From Gemmatimonadota bacterium (GTDB lineage Bacteria; Gemmatimonadota; Gemmatimonadetes; Longimicrobiales; Gaopeijiaceae), in contig QJYK01000088.1 in the NCBI GenBank assembly GCA_003248075.1, forward strand, positions 1-64,000: 64,000 bases of DNA. The letters run 5' to 3'. The position numbers and the translations under genes are program-made. The notes below the pieces were generated by a model. It saw only the letters and a list, made by a program, of their open reading frames with translations, had not been told where the DNA came from and searched no databases. Every line of letters begins with the position of its first letter. The first letter of the stretch is position 1. This document shows, in pieces, positions 34,412 through 43,878 of the stretch.

Positions 34412-35976
34412 CGGCGAGTCGCCTTCGGGGTAGGCCGGCCCTGCTTGAACAGGAAGAGGAGCGGGAGCGACGCGAGGAGCAGCGCGCCGCTGAGCAGATA
34501 GATCTTTTCGAACGCCAGCACATTGGCCTGCAGCATGATGCGGCCGTCCAATGCGCGCAGCGCAGCCGCCTTGGCACTGGTCGCGTCCATTCCCCTCGCC
34601 ATCATCCCGCTCGTGATCGCGGCCAGGCGCGACTGCGCGACGGGCGAATAGACGGAGACGGAGGAGGCCAGGATATCGTGCTCCTGGCCCACGAAGCGCG
34701 TGAGCAGCGACGCCATGGCCGCGATGCTGAAGGATCCTCCCAGCTGTCGGAAGAAGTTGTTCAGCCCGGTGGCCTGGGCCAGGTCCCGAGGTTCGATCTG
34801 GAGCAACGTGAGGTTGGTCAGGGGCACGAAGATCAGACCCAGGCCGAAGCCCCTCCAGATAAGCGGCCAGAACAGGTCACGGGTGCCGGTGAGCGCCGTG
34901 ATCGTCGAGAGCTGCCACATGCCGAGGCCGAACATGGCCGACCCGATCATGATGAGGAGTCGGTTGTCGACCGTCGCGCTCAGCCGGCCGACGACGCCCA
35001 TCGAGATCGCCGACGCGATGGCACCCGGCAAGATGATCAGCCCCGTCTGCCAGGCGGTCATCCTGAGCATCCCCTGCAGGAAGATGGGCAGGATGAACAC
35101 GGACCCGAAAAGGCCGGCGCCGAGCACGATCCCCATCAGGGAGCCGGCGCTGAACTGGGGTTGGGCCAGCAGCCTGAGGTTCACCGCCGGCTCGTGCACG
35201 CGGAGCTCGTGGACCACGAGCAGGACCGCCGAGACGAGGGAGACCGCGGCGAGGCCCAGGACGAGGCTCGAGTCGAACCAGTCGAGCCGCTCGCCCCGCT
35301 CGAGCATGAGCTGGACCGAGCCCACCGCGACGGCCAGGAGCCCGATCCCGACCCCGTCGATGCGGCGCGTGCGCTGATGCTCGGGGTTGTCGTGGACGTA
35401 CGCGCCGATCATCGCGACGGCCAGCGCTCCGACGGGAATGTTGATGAAGAAGATCCAGGGCCACGAATAGTTGTCCGTCAGCCAGCCACCCAGCGTCGGT
35501 CCCAGGGTGGGACCCACCATCACGCCCATGCCGAAGAACGCCATCCCGGTCCCCACCTCTTCACGGGGGAACGACTCCCACAGGATGGCCTGGGACGTTG
35601 CGATCAGCGCTCCCCCGCCGACCCCCTGGACGATCCGCCAGACCACGAGCTCCGTCAGCGACCCCGACGCCCCGCACAAGAAGGAGGCCACCGTGAACAG
35701 GATGATCGAGCCCAGGAGATAGCGCTTCCGCCCGAAGAAGCCCGAGAACCAGCCGGTGAGGGGAATGATGATCGCCGCCGCGATGATGTAGCCGGTCGAG
35801 ACCCATGAGATCTCTTCGACGGTGGCACCGAGGTTTCCCATCATGTGGGGGATGGCCACGTTCACGATGGAGGTGTCGATCACCTGCATCATGGAGGCCA
35901 GGGACACGGCCGCCGCGATGATGTAGCGATGGCGGTAGACCCGCTCCTGGGGGGTTTCGTCGCGGTGGACGCTCAC
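34408..35976 (-). CDS. emrB: EmrB/QacA-type multidrug efflux permease (MFS, DHA2)
   Basis: The 522-residue protein has 14 predicted membrane helices. It carries the DHA2 motifs: a first helix ending VIDTSIVNVAIPHMMG, the loop GWFSGFFGRKRYLLGS, and the alternating GVGPTLGP-like block seen here as GVMVGPTLGPTLGG. It exchanges protons for drugs and works with the EmrA adaptor and a TolC outer-membrane channel encoded just upstream. The GTG at 35976 lies 17 bases after the emrA stop and is the only start codon near the expected position; no clear ribosome site is seen. The frame before it is antisense-like. Confidence 0.92.
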   Translation of the reverse strand: MSVHRDETPQERVYRHRYIIAAAVSLASMMQVIDTSIVNVAIPHMMGNLGATVEEISWVSTGYIIAAAIIIPLTGWFSGFFGRKRYLLGSIILFTVASFLCGASGSLTELVVWRIVQGVGGGALIATSQAILWESFPREEVGTGMAFFGMGVMVGPTLGPTLGGWLTDNYSWPWIFFINIPVGALAVAMIGAYVHDNPEHQRTRRIDGVGIGLLAVAVGSVQLMLERGERLDWFDSSLVLGLAAVSLVSAVLLVVHELRVHEPAVNLRLLAQPQFSAGSLMGIVLGAGLFGSVFILPIFLQGMLRMTAWQTGLIILPGAIASAISMGVVGRLSATVDNRLLIMIGSAMFGLGMWQLSTITALTGTRDLFWPLIWRGFGLGLIFVPLTNLTLLQIEPRDLAQATGLNNFFRQLGGSFSIAAMASLLTRFVGQEHDILASSVSVYSPVAQSRLAAITSGMMARGMDATSAKAAALRALDGRIMLQANVLAFEKIYLLSGALLLASLPLLFLFKQGRPTPKATRR

Positions 35977-35993
35977 GGATCGAGCCCGGACCG

Positions 35994-37091
35994 TCAGCGG
36001 ACCTCGATGTGACTGACCACCGACATGCCGGGGCGCAGCGGACGGTCCGGGCCACACCCTTCCGTGACTGCGATGCGGACCGGGATTCGCTGCACGACCT
36101 TCGTGAAGTTGCCCGTCGCGTTGTCGGGTGGAATCAGGGCGAAGCGCGCCCCCGTCGCCGGGCTCAGGCTCTCCACGGCGCCCCGCGCGTCGCATCCCGG
36201 GTAGGCGTCGACGTCCAGGGCCACGCGTTGCCCCACGCGGACCTCGGCCGTCTCGGTCTCCTTCAGGTTGGCCGTGATCCAGAGCGCGGAGTCGGCGACG
36301 ACCGCCGCCAGCGGCTGACCCGGCTGCACGAGTTGACCGACCTCGACCTGGGCGCGCGTCACCACACCCGAAACCGGCGCATCGACGCGAGCCCAGCGCA
36401 GGTCGAGCCTCACGCGCTCGACCGCGGCCCGCGCTTTCGCCAGTCGGGCGGTGGCGGCGCGGCTGGACGCCTCGGACGAGCGCTCGGCCGCGCGCGCACC
36501 GGCGATGTCCCTCTCCAGCGCGGCTACCTCCGCCTCGGCGGCCTCGGCAGACGCCTGGGCCGCATCGAGCTGCTGCGTCGAGGCGATCTCCTTCGCGGCC
36601 AGCTCGGTGATCCGACCGTGATCCTTTACCGCTCGATCGCGCTGCGCCCGCGCCGACACGAGGCGGGCCTCGAGGGCCTCTCGGCGCGCATGCGATGCGG
36701 CCGTTTCGGCGTCGGCGAGTCCCGTCACACCCTCGCCGCCCGCGGCGGCCAATGCCGCGGCCAGGTCGGCCTCGGCCTCGGCCAGGCGAACCCGGAGCTC
36801 GGCGTCGTCGATGACGACCACCGGATCCCCGCGCTCGACCGCCTCGTTGTCCACCACCCTCACCTCGCTGACGTAACCGCCGACCTTCGCCAGAACCGGG
36901 ACGACGTGTCCGTCCACTTGGGCATTGTCCGTGGACACGTGCCTGCGGGCGTATTGGAAGCGCCGGACTCCCCAGACCGCAGCCGCCGCCATCGCGAGCG
37001 CCAGCAGCGACAGGAGCAGAGCTCGCCGCGCACGGCTACGCGGGCTCGGAGCCCACGACGTTTCGCCTCCTCCGGGCGATACCTCACTCAC
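35994..37091 (-). CDS. emrA: EmrA/HlyD-type membrane fusion protein
   Basis: The 365-residue adaptor has a cytoplasmic stub, one membrane helix (about 24-42) and a lipoyl-type domain split around a long coiled coil (about 100-215). The split is marked by STDNAQVDGHVVPVLAKVGG and RVDAPVSGVVTRAQVEVGQLVQPGQPL. It links the EmrB permease to the TolC channel. The GTG start has GGAGG 6 bases upstream. It sits 51 bases after the outer-membrane gene and 17 before emrB, in the order tetR-tolC-emrA-emrB. Confidence 0.92.
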   Translation of the reverse strand: MSEVSPGGGETSWAPSPRSRARRALLLSLLALAMAAAAVWGVRRFQYARRHVSTDNAQVDGHVVPVLAKVGGYVSEVRVVDNEAVERGDPVVVIDDAELRVRLAEAEADLAAALAAAGGEGVTGLADAETAASHARREALEARLVSARAQRDRAVKDHGRITELAAKEIASTQQLDAAQASAEAAEAEVAALERDIAGARAAERSSEASSRAATARLAKARAAVERVRLDLRWARVDAPVSGVVTRAQVEVGQLVQPGQPLAAVVADSALWITANLKETETAEVRVGQRVALDVDAYPGCDARGAVESLSPATGARFALIPPDNATGNFTKVVQRIPVRIAVTEGCGPDRPLRPGMSVVSHIEVR

Positions 37092-37142
37092 GAAGACCTC
37101 CAGGCTTGGGGAGCCACACGCGGCCCCATCTTCTGGCGGGCG

Positions 37143-38504
37143 TCACGGCAGGTCCGTGACCGTGCCCAGGGCGGCGGCCAGCGCCAGCTCCGACGCCTTG
37201 AGCGTCGACAGCGCGTCCACGCGCGCCGTCCGAGCATCCACGAGGCGGAGGGCGGCGCGAACCACCTCGCCGGTCCCGGCCACACCGGCTCGGACGCGCT
37301 CCTCCTCCTGGGCGACTTCGAGGCTCGCCAGGCGCAGGCTCTCGTCCGCCGCATCCAGTTGCTCACGGGCGGCCTCGCGGCGGAGCAGGGCCCGACGCAC
37401 CTCGAATCGGATCTGCTCCCGGAGGTCCTCGGCGCGCAGCTCCAGCTGGCGTACGCGCGCCTGGTCTTCCCGGACCTCGGCGGACCGCTGGAATCCGTCG
37501 AAGAGCGGCACGCTCACGCGGAACGTCCACGCATACGTGTTCAGCACGTGTCCGAAGCCACGCCCGTAGTAGCCGTCGTCCAAAACAGCGCTGAGCCGGG
37601 GCAGGCGGCCCGCCCTGTCCGCCGACACCGCCTCCTCCGCGGCGACCCGGTACGCCTCCACGGCGCGAAGGTCCCGACGCGACGCGAGCGCACCGGCGAG
37701 CGCATCCTCGCCCTGCGACGCTGCCCCGGCGACGACGCCTTCCAGGTCGTCGACGAGCTGCAGCTCGTCCTCTTCCGAAAGGCGCAGCTCCCGGCGAAGC
37801 GCGAGCTCGGCGGTCTCGGCGCCGTACCGGGCCCCGACGAGCTGTGCCCTCACCGACGCGACCTGGGCCTGGGCCCGGGTCACGTCGAGCTGGATGGCTA
37901 CGCCGGCCTCCAGCTGTCCCCGCGCCACCTGGAGCAGCTCCTTCGCCAGACCCAGGTCCTGCTCCCTGGCGTCCAGGACCGCCCGCGCACGCAGCACCGC
38001 CAGATAGCTCACTCCCGCCGAGGTCGCCGCCCTTTCCTGCATCGCCAGCACCTCGCCCGCCGCCGCGTCGACGTCGGCCGTCGCGCTGCGGCGGCGTCCC
38101 CAGGCGAGCAGGTCGACGATGGGGACCTCCGCGCGAAGCCGCAGATCGGCGGATTTCACGGGGCCGACCACCTCCCCCTCCGGATCGAAGAACGGCTCCT
38201 GACCCGGGATCGTCGGGAAATCCAGTCCGAAGGACGCGGTGTTGAAGGTGCGGGCGCCGCGCACGAGGTCCGCCCCGAGATCGGGGAAGAGCGCAGCGGT
38301 TCGTTGCCTGAGACGCGCCTCCGCTCCGAGGACACGGCTGCGCGCCTCCTCGACGGACGAGTTGCGCTCGGCTGCGAGTCGCGCCGCATCACCCAGCGTC
38401 AGTCGGTAGGGGCCACCGCCCTGTGCCAGTCCGGCTCGCGGCAGGAAGACCAGCAGCGCAAGCGCGACGCTCACCCGCGCCACCGACCACTGCGTCCCGA
38501 TCAT
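37143..38504 (-). CDS. TolC-family outer-membrane efflux protein, 453 aa
   Basis: A signal peptide (about 1-28, ending AGLAQ) leads into two outer-membrane efflux repeats with long amphipathic helices. Typical features are the early LTLGDAARLAAERNSSVEEAR and a second half starting SRRDLRAVEAYRVAAEEAV, with LFDGFQRSAEVREDQARV near the end. Trimers form a channel across the outer membrane and periplasm. The start is set by an ATGA overlap with the tetR stop and a GGAGGG site upstream. Its place at the head of the emrAB pair makes a complete tripartite pump. Confidence 0.9.
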   Translation of the reverse strand: MIGTQWSVARVSVALALLVFLPRAGLAQGGGPYRLTLGDAARLAAERNSSVEEARSRVLGAEARLRQRTAALFPDLGADLVRGARTFNTASFGLDFPTIPGQEPFFDPEGEVVGPVKSADLRLRAEVPIVDLLAWGRRRSATADVDAAAGEVLAMQERAATSAGVSYLAVLRARAVLDAREQDLGLAKELLQVARGQLEAGVAIQLDVTRAQAQVASVRAQLVGARYGAETAELALRRELRLSEEDELQLVDDLEGVVAGAASQGEDALAGALASRRDLRAVEAYRVAAEEAVSADRAGRLPRLSAVLDDGYYGRGFGHVLNTYAWTFRVSVPLFDGFQRSAEVREDQARVRQLELRAEDLREQIRFEVRRALLRREAAREQLDAADESLRLASLEVAQEEERVRAGVAGTGEVVRAALRLVDARTARVDALSTLKASELALAAALGTVTDLP

Positions 38505-39160
38505 CGCGACCCTCCAGTGGTGAACCCGCCGGCCGCACCCAGGGCATGGAAGACGAACTCGCTCACCTCCTGCACGAGGGTGTCGTCGCTCCGCCCGCGG
38601 ATCGGTGCGTAGAAGTCCCTGCGGTTCGCCCACAGGGCGTGCTGAAGGAGAAGCCCGACCACCATGCGCGCCGCGACCAGCGGATCTACCTGGCGGAAGG
38701 CGCCCCCCTGCATGCCATCCGTGACGATCGCCGCGATCAGGCCGGTGACCTTGCCCGAGATCTCCGCAGCGTAGAAGCGGGCGAGCTCGGGAAACTGCTG
38801 CAGCTCGGCATGGATGAGCCGATGCAGCTTGTCGAAGCCGGGGCGGCGCAGGTCGGACCAAAGCGCCGTGATGAATCGGGCGAGGCGCTCGCGAGGCTCG
38901 CCGGGGGGCGCGGCGGACGACAGGCTAGCCAGCAGGCTCCCCACCCGGGTCCGGATGGCCTCTCGAAAGAGCTCCTCCTTGCCGCTGAAATAGAGGTAGA
39001 GCGTGCCCTTCGAGACACCTGCCCTGTAAGCGATGTCCTCCACCCGCGCCCCGGCGAGCCCCTGCTCCTGGAAAACCTCCAGAGCCGCGTCGAGGATCTC
39101 TGCAGGGCGCTCGGTCGGGCGTCGTCGCCAGCGGGGTGGAGAGGCTTCGGGCAGGGACAC
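38501..39160 (-). CDS. TetR-family repressor of the efflux operon, 219 aa
   Basis: The N-terminal helix-turn-helix reads ILDAALEVFQEQGLAGARVEDIAYRAGVSKGTLYLYFSGKEELF, split here by description: helix 1 ILDAALEVFQ, recognition helix VSKGTLYLYF. The C-terminal ligand domain has no named relative. It overlaps the TolC gene by 4 bases (ATGA), so it controls its own operon. The frame opens at a TTG at 39184, but that lies against the operator; GTG 39169 or 39160 is more likely. I chose 39160 with low certainty. An AcrR-like drug-responsive role is inferred from the operon. Confidence 0.88.
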   Translation of the reverse strand: MSLPEASPPRWRRRPTERPAEILDAALEVFQEQGLAGARVEDIAYRAGVSKGTLYLYFSGKEELFREAIRTRVGSLLASLSSAAPPGEPRERLARFITALWSDLRRPGFDKLHRLIHAELQQFPELARFYAAEISGKVTGLIAAIVTDGMQGGAFRQVDPLVAARMVVGLLLQHALWANRRDFYAPIRGRSDDTLVQEVSEFVFHALGAAGGFTTGGSR

Positions 39161-39184
39161 GGGCGGCACCGAACAGCGGGACAA

Positions 39185-39211
39185 TTAATGACTGACCGGA
39201 CAGTAAGTTAA
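39185..39211. promoter_or_regulatory. TetR-type operator/promoter of the efflux operon
   Basis: ACTGACCGGACAGT (39191-39204) is a near-perfect palindrome (two mismatches) centred on CCGG, flanked on each side by TTAA at nearly equal distance. This is the classic form of an AcrR/TetR-family site. The flanking AT-rich bases probably hold the -10 box of the tetR gene, so bound TetR would block its own transcription. Confidence 0.7.
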
Positions 39212-39372
39212 TCCGCTGCGGCCGACCCGCCAGTCCCTTCCGGGTCGGTCCGGGTACGTCCGAGCCTGGCCACCGGATCGCGGACCGGCACGCGGGTTGC
39301 CTATGTCCCCTGGGTCGCGGGGCGCGAGATCGCACGCGGCGAAAGACCACGGATCGCTCGGAGGATGGGGTG

Positions 39373-41079
39373 ATGGAGACCCGGAAGCGCCCAGTTGCCG
39401 AGGCTCTTTGCCTCTTGCTGCTACTCGCCGCGGCGGGCTGCGGAGACGACGGCCTGAAGCCCGACGGACCCGCGCCGTCCCTTCTGTCCGTCAGCCCCGC
39501 CGTCGGGACCGTAGGAACAGAATTGCGCCTCGGCGGCAACGATTTCCGGCCGGGCGCCTCCGTGCTGGTCGGGGGGACCCCTTCGGGCACGGTGGACGTG
39601 GTGGGTTCCACGGAAACGTTCGCGCTCGTCCCGGAAGGGGTGGTGGAGGGGACCACCTACGACGTGGAGATCCGCAACTCCGACGGGACCAGCTTCAAGA
39701 TGCCGGCGGCGTTCACTGCGGTCGCTCCGCACCTCTCCTTCGTGAACAGCGCCACGAAGCCCTCCGGCAACACCGGCAGCACCGTGATCGTCGAGGGGGA
39801 CGCCTTCGGTGACGTGCGCGGCGACGGCCAGATCCTCTTCTCGGACGGCGTGGGCGGAACGATCGCCGCGACCATCGCCGCCGCGGAGGACTGGACGAAC
39901 ACGTTCATCGTCACGACGGTGCCCAGCGGGGCCCAGACCGGGCCGATCACGGTTTCGACCGCCACCGGGACCAGCGAGAGCCTCCCGTTCACGGTGACCC
40001 AGAACGCCGTGTTCAGTCCGTCCGCGATCCACTGGACCGAAACCTCGGCCATGCCCGGGGGCGTGAGCGGACATGCCGCGTTGTACGTGCCGGTCGAGGA
40101 CCCCACCGGGGTCACGGTGCAACGGGTGTACGTGGTCGGCGGCGTCGGCCAGGGAGGAGCCGTGTCCGGCGACGTCCTGCAGGCCGAGATCCTCGCCTCG
40201 GGGGGCGTCGATACCTGGGAGAGCCTGACCGGCCTGTCCGCTCCACGAGCCTTCGCCGAGGCGGTCGCCGCGACCCCGTTCAACTCGAAGGTCCCCGGAG
40301 CGGGACGGCTGTTCGTCATCGGCGGCGTGGACGGGACGGGGGCACCCACCACCACGGTGTCCGTGTTGGTGCTCGATTCGCTGGGTGCCGTGACCACGGT
40401 GACGTCGGCCACTCCCCTACCCGTAGCCCTCCGCTCTGCGGGCGCTGTCGTGTTCCGGAGCCAGGTGTACGTGGCTGGCGGCGCGACCACCGACGACCAA
40501 CCGGTCGCCACGGTGTACCGGGCGGCGATCGACACCCTGGGCGCGCTAGGCCCGTGGGTGGAGCTCCCGAGCCTGCCCTCCGCTCGCGCCACGCACGGCT
40601 TCCAGGTGTTCGGTGGCGTGCTCTACGCCGTGGGCGGCGACTCGAGCCCGGTCGCCCCCGGGGACCCGGCCACCAACCAGCAGGGGCGCCTGGATCAGGT
40701 CGCGTTCGCGAAGATCAACCTACGCACCGGAGACCTCGCGGGCCCGTGGACCGTCAACGGCGCGAGCCTGGGCAAGGTGCGTGCGAAGCACTCGGCCCTG
40801 GCGGCGGGAGGCAACATGTTCGTGTCCGCGGGCCTGTACTCGGCCGCCCAGCAAGGGTCGAGCGAGAACACCTACGCACAGATCAACGCCGACGGAACCG
40901 TGGGATCCTTCGGCGGAGCCACCGGCTCGAACACGCTCCTCTCGGCCGGAGCCGGCAACCTCTTCAACCACGCGGCGATCGCCTACATCGACGCGGACGG
41001 AGTCGCGCACGTGATGGTTCTCGGCGGCGAGAGCGTCAACGCTCCCGGCACCCGATCGGGCAAGGTGTTCTACTACTGA
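39373..41079 (+). CDS. Lipoprotein with IPT/TIG domains and kelch-like propeller, 568 aa
   Basis: The lipoprotein signal ends at AAAGC (Cys near 23). Two IPT/TIG immunoglobulin-like domains follow (about 36-115 and 118-210), then a kelch-like propeller (about 215-568). The propeller motifs are YVVGG, FVIGG, YVAGG, YAVGG and MVLGG, one per blade. Such proteins are exported to the cell surface and bind proteins or sugars; no catalytic site is visible. A GGAGG site lies about 9 bases before the ATG (a GTG directly before it is less likely). It is divergent from tetR across a 210-base spacer, and converges on the ABC-type permease gene 59 bases away. Many repeats of this kind are typical of Gemmatimonadota-like exported proteins. 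Confidence 0.8.
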   Translation: METRKRPVAEALCLLLLLAAAGCGDDGLKPDGPAPSLLSVSPAVGTVGTELRLGGNDFRPGASVLVGGTPSGTVDVVGSTETFALVPEGVVEGTTYDVEIRNSDGTSFKMPAAFTAVAPHLSFVNSATKPSGNTGSTVIVEGDAFGDVRGDGQILFSDGVGGTIAATIAAAEDWTNTFIVTTVPSGAQTGPITVSTATGTSESLPFTVTQNAVFSPSAIHWTETSAMPGGVSGHAALYVPVEDPTGVTVQRVYVVGGVGQGGAVSGDVLQAEILASGGVDTWESLTGLSAPRAFAEAVAATPFNSKVPGAGRLFVIGGVDGTGAPTTTVSVLVLDSLGAVTTVTSATPLPVALRSAGAVVFRSQVYVAGGATTDDQPVATVYRAAIDTLGALGPWVELPSLPSARATHGFQVFGGVLYAVGGDSSPVAPGDPATNQQGRLDQVAFAKINLRTGDLAGPWTVNGASLGKVRAKHSALAAGGNMFVSAGLYSAAQQGSSENTYAQINADGTVGSFGGATGSNTLLSAGAGNLFNHAAIAYIDADGVAHVMVLGGESVNAPGTRSGKVFYY

Positions 41080-41138
41080 CCCAGCCGCGCCCGGGCGAGC
41101 CCTCAGGGGGAGCTCTGCACGAGTAGGGCTTCCTAACG

Positions 41139-43865
41139 TCAATCCGACCGGAGCGCGCGCATCGGGTCGATCCGGGTCGCCCGACGCGCCGGCATCCAGG
41201 AGGCCAGCAGGCCGACCGCGAGGAGTCCGGCGGACGCGCCGACGAACGCGGCAGGGTCGAGAGGCTCCACGCCGAACAGCAGGCTCTCGAGGAACGGCGT
41301 CAGCCACCAGGCCCCGAGCAACCCGAGCAGGACCCCGCCCGCGGTCACCGACATGCCCTGGCGCACGATCAACGTCAACAGGGATCGGCTGTCCGCGCCG
41401 AGCGATGCGCGCAGTCCGATCTCACGGGTGCGGCGCGCCACGCTGAACGCGAGGACCCCGTACAGGCCGGCCCCCACGAGCAAGAGGGCGACCGCAGCGA
41501 AGACCGTGAGGAGCAACGACACCACACGTGGACGGGCGGTCACGTGCGCGAGCCGGTCCTCGAGCATCCTGGGATCGGTGAGCGCGACGTTGGGGTTCAG
41601 GGAGGACAGCGCGGCGCGGATGGGCCGAACCGCGCCGAGCGGGTCCCCCCCGACTCGGACGAGGAGGCCCGACGCGAGCTGCGGAGCCTGGCGCACGGCC
41701 AGGAATCCCTGAAGCTCCGCAGGCCCGCCGGGGCGCATGTACTCCAGGTCGTCCACCACACCGACCACCCTGGTTCCCCCCATGTAGCCCGGCCACGGCA
41801 GCTGGATGGTTCGGCCCAGGGGGCTGCCATCCGGGAAGAGCGCGCTCGCCGCGGAGCGGTTCAGGACCACGACGCGTTCCGTCTCCTGGCCGTCCGTGGC
41901 GGCGATCGTGCGTCCCTCCGACAGGCGTGCGCCCAATAGCTCGAGGTATCCCTCGGACGCGGGCTGCAGGCGGATCCAGGTGTGCATCTCGGGGGTGAGA
42001 TCGGGCCGTCCCTCCGATCCCATCACGATCGTGCGGTAGGTCGGCCCCTCCATCGGGACCTCCCCCAACGCCGCATCCGCCACCCCGGGGAGGGATCGAA
42101 CCGCCTCGAGGAAGCTCGGATGGAATACGACCGGATCCACACCGGCCTCACGGTCCGCCGCGGTGAGCGTGTACGTCGCCGTCAGCAAGCCCGCGGGCTC
42201 GAAGCCGAGATCCACCGCCTGCAGACGGTCGACGCTCCGCAGGGTGAGCGCGGCCCCGGTGAGCAGCACCACGGCCAGCCCTACCTGAACGACGACCAAT
42301 CCACCGCGGAGGGGGTCGTGTCGCCCGCCCCGTCGGCGACCCACCGATCCACCGCCTGCGCGGAGCGTCGAGCCGGGGTCGGTGCGGGCTGCCTGCCACG
42401 CCGGCGCGATTCCGCACAGCACGCCTACCGAGACGGTGAGCAGGAGCGCGAAGCCGAGAACGCTCCAGTCCAGGGAGAGCTCCCCCGGGTCGAGATACTG
42501 CAGGCTGCGTCCCCCCTGGGTGCCGACCGCGTCCGTCAGCCATCCACCCAGCACGCCCATGCCGACCCGTGCGAGGAGCACGCCGGTCGCACCCCCGATC
42601 GCCGCCAGGGTGAGGGACTCGGCCAGGAGTTGCCCGAGCAACCTGCCACGTCCGGCACCCAGCGAAGCACGCACCGCGGCCTCCACCCGTCGACCCGCCC
42701 CCCTCGCCAGCATCAGCGCGGCGAGGTTGGCGGTCGCGGCGAGGAGCATCAGGGACACGGCGCCGAACAGAGCGAGCATGGACGTGCGCGCCAGCGGATT
42801 GACCCGGGCCTCCAGGAACGGGACCACATCGGCTCCAGCGCGCAGCCGGGACGCCCCTGGAGGGGGTGGAAAGCGCTCCAGGATCGTGGCGCCGAAGCGC
42901 TGCGCTTCGGCGCGGGCCACCTCCAGCTCGACGCCCGGCATCAAGCGACCGACCACGTGGAAATACTGTTTCCACGGGTCTTCGAGCGCCTGGTCGTCCT
43001 CGAGGGCCCGCAGGGAGGACGCAGGCACCCAGACGTCGACGCCCCCCGTGAGACCTCCGAAGCCCGCCGGAAGCACTCCCAGGATCCGGAAGTCGACCCG
43101 ATCGAGGGTGATCGAGCTCCCGATCGCCTCGAGGGCACCGCCGAGCCGGTCGTGCCAGAACGCCTCGCCGATCACGGCGACCCTCGTTGGGGCGCCCTGG
43201 TCCTCTTCTTCCGAGGAGAAGACGCGCCCGAGGGACGCTTGGACTCCCAAGAGGGAGAAGTACGCCGGGGAGACCACTTCCACAGACACGATCGCCGCGT
43301 CGCCGAGGTCGGTGAGCGTGAGGGTGCGATCGCCGTAGGCGGCCGGCTGCACGACCGCGCGCGATTCGGCCCGGTAGGCCTCGAATCGGGCGTACGACCA
43401 CATGCTGGGCTGCAGCTCGCTCTCCGGCATCGCGAAGAGGTTGTCCACGACCACGATCCGTTCCGGATCGGGGTACGGCGGCGCCGAAAGCACCGCCTCT
43501 TCGAGCAAGGAATAGAGTGCGGTGCTTCCTCCGATGCCCAGCGTCAGGAGCGTGATCGCCGCCAGCGTGAAGCCGGGGCTACGCGCGAGTCCCCGAAGCG
43601 TGAGCCGCAGATCACTCACAAAAGTCTCCATCGTCCACCCCTCCATCCGCTCCCAGGTTGCGTGCCAGATCGCCCCTGTCAGGAAGGCCGCGAGCCTCAC
43701 CGGTCGGTCGCCGCGGGTCCTGAGCTGCCAGAGCTCGCCCTCCCATTCCATCCCCCAGGCCCGGCGGCGGCCTTCCGGGACCAACCCCGCGACCCGCCCG
43801 AGCATCCAGCGCGCCAGTCGTGTGGCCCGATCGCCAGGCCAGACGGGACCGGAGCCGGCGCTCAT
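41139..43865 (-). CDS. MacB/FtsX-type ABC permease (ADOP family), 908 aa
   Basis: This is a duplicated permease of the kind paired with PadR regulators in Acidobacteria- and Gemmatimonadota-like genomes. After a short N-terminal helical extension (about 1-70), an FtsX half begins DLRLTLRGLARSPGFTLAAI with a helix, an external MacB-PCD domain (about 115-290) and three more helices (about 310-440). A second set follows, ending in RRTREIGLRASLGADSRSLL and WMPARRATRIDPMRALRSD. No ATPase domain is present; a partner ATPase would be needed for transport and none is nearby. It starts 14 bases after the padR stop. Substrate is unknown. Confidence 0.88.
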   Translation of the reverse strand: MSAGSGPVWPGDRATRLARWMLGRVAGLVPEGRRRAWGMEWEGELWQLRTRGDRPVRLAAFLTGAIWHATWERMEGWTMETFVSDLRLTLRGLARSPGFTLAAITLLTLGIGGSTALYSLLEEAVLSAPPYPDPERIVVVDNLFAMPESELQPSMWSYARFEAYRAESRAVVQPAAYGDRTLTLTDLGDAAIVSVEVVSPAYFSLLGVQASLGRVFSSEEEDQGAPTRVAVIGEAFWHDRLGGALEAIGSSITLDRVDFRILGVLPAGFGGLTGGVDVWVPASSLRALEDDQALEDPWKQYFHVVGRLMPGVELEVARAEAQRFGATILERFPPPPGASRLRAGADVVPFLEARVNPLARTSMLALFGAVSLMLLAATANLAALMLARGAGRRVEAAVRASLGAGRGRLLGQLLAESLTLAAIGGATGVLLARVGMGVLGGWLTDAVGTQGGRSLQYLDPGELSLDWSVLGFALLLTVSVGVLCGIAPAWQAARTDPGSTLRAGGGSVGRRRGGRHDPLRGGLVVVQVGLAVVLLTGAALTLRSVDRLQAVDLGFEPAGLLTATYTLTAADREAGVDPVVFHPSFLEAVRSLPGVADAALGEVPMEGPTYRTIVMGSEGRPDLTPEMHTWIRLQPASEGYLELLGARLSEGRTIAATDGQETERVVVLNRSAASALFPDGSPLGRTIQLPWPGYMGGTRVVGVVDDLEYMRPGGPAELQGFLAVRQAPQLASGLLVRVGGDPLGAVRPIRAALSSLNPNVALTDPRMLEDRLAHVTARPRVVSLLLTVFAAVALLLVGAGLYGVLAFSVARRTREIGLRASLGADSRSLLTLIVRQGMSVTAGGVLLGLLGAWWLTPFLESLLFGVEPLDPAAFVGASAGLLAVGLLASWMPARRATRIDPMRALRSD

Positions 43866-43878
43866 GGTCCGTCCCCGC

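Noticed and set aside
36009-38612. An 867-codon open frame antisense to emrA and the TolC gene
   Set aside because: Composition is Arg/Gly/Leu-rich without motifs, and all the real motifs are on the other strand.
41097-41130. Possible hairpin terminator between the kelch and permease genes (AGCCCT/AGGGCT)
   Set aside because: The arms are only 6 bases with a 21-base loop and no U-tract, so it is not convincing.
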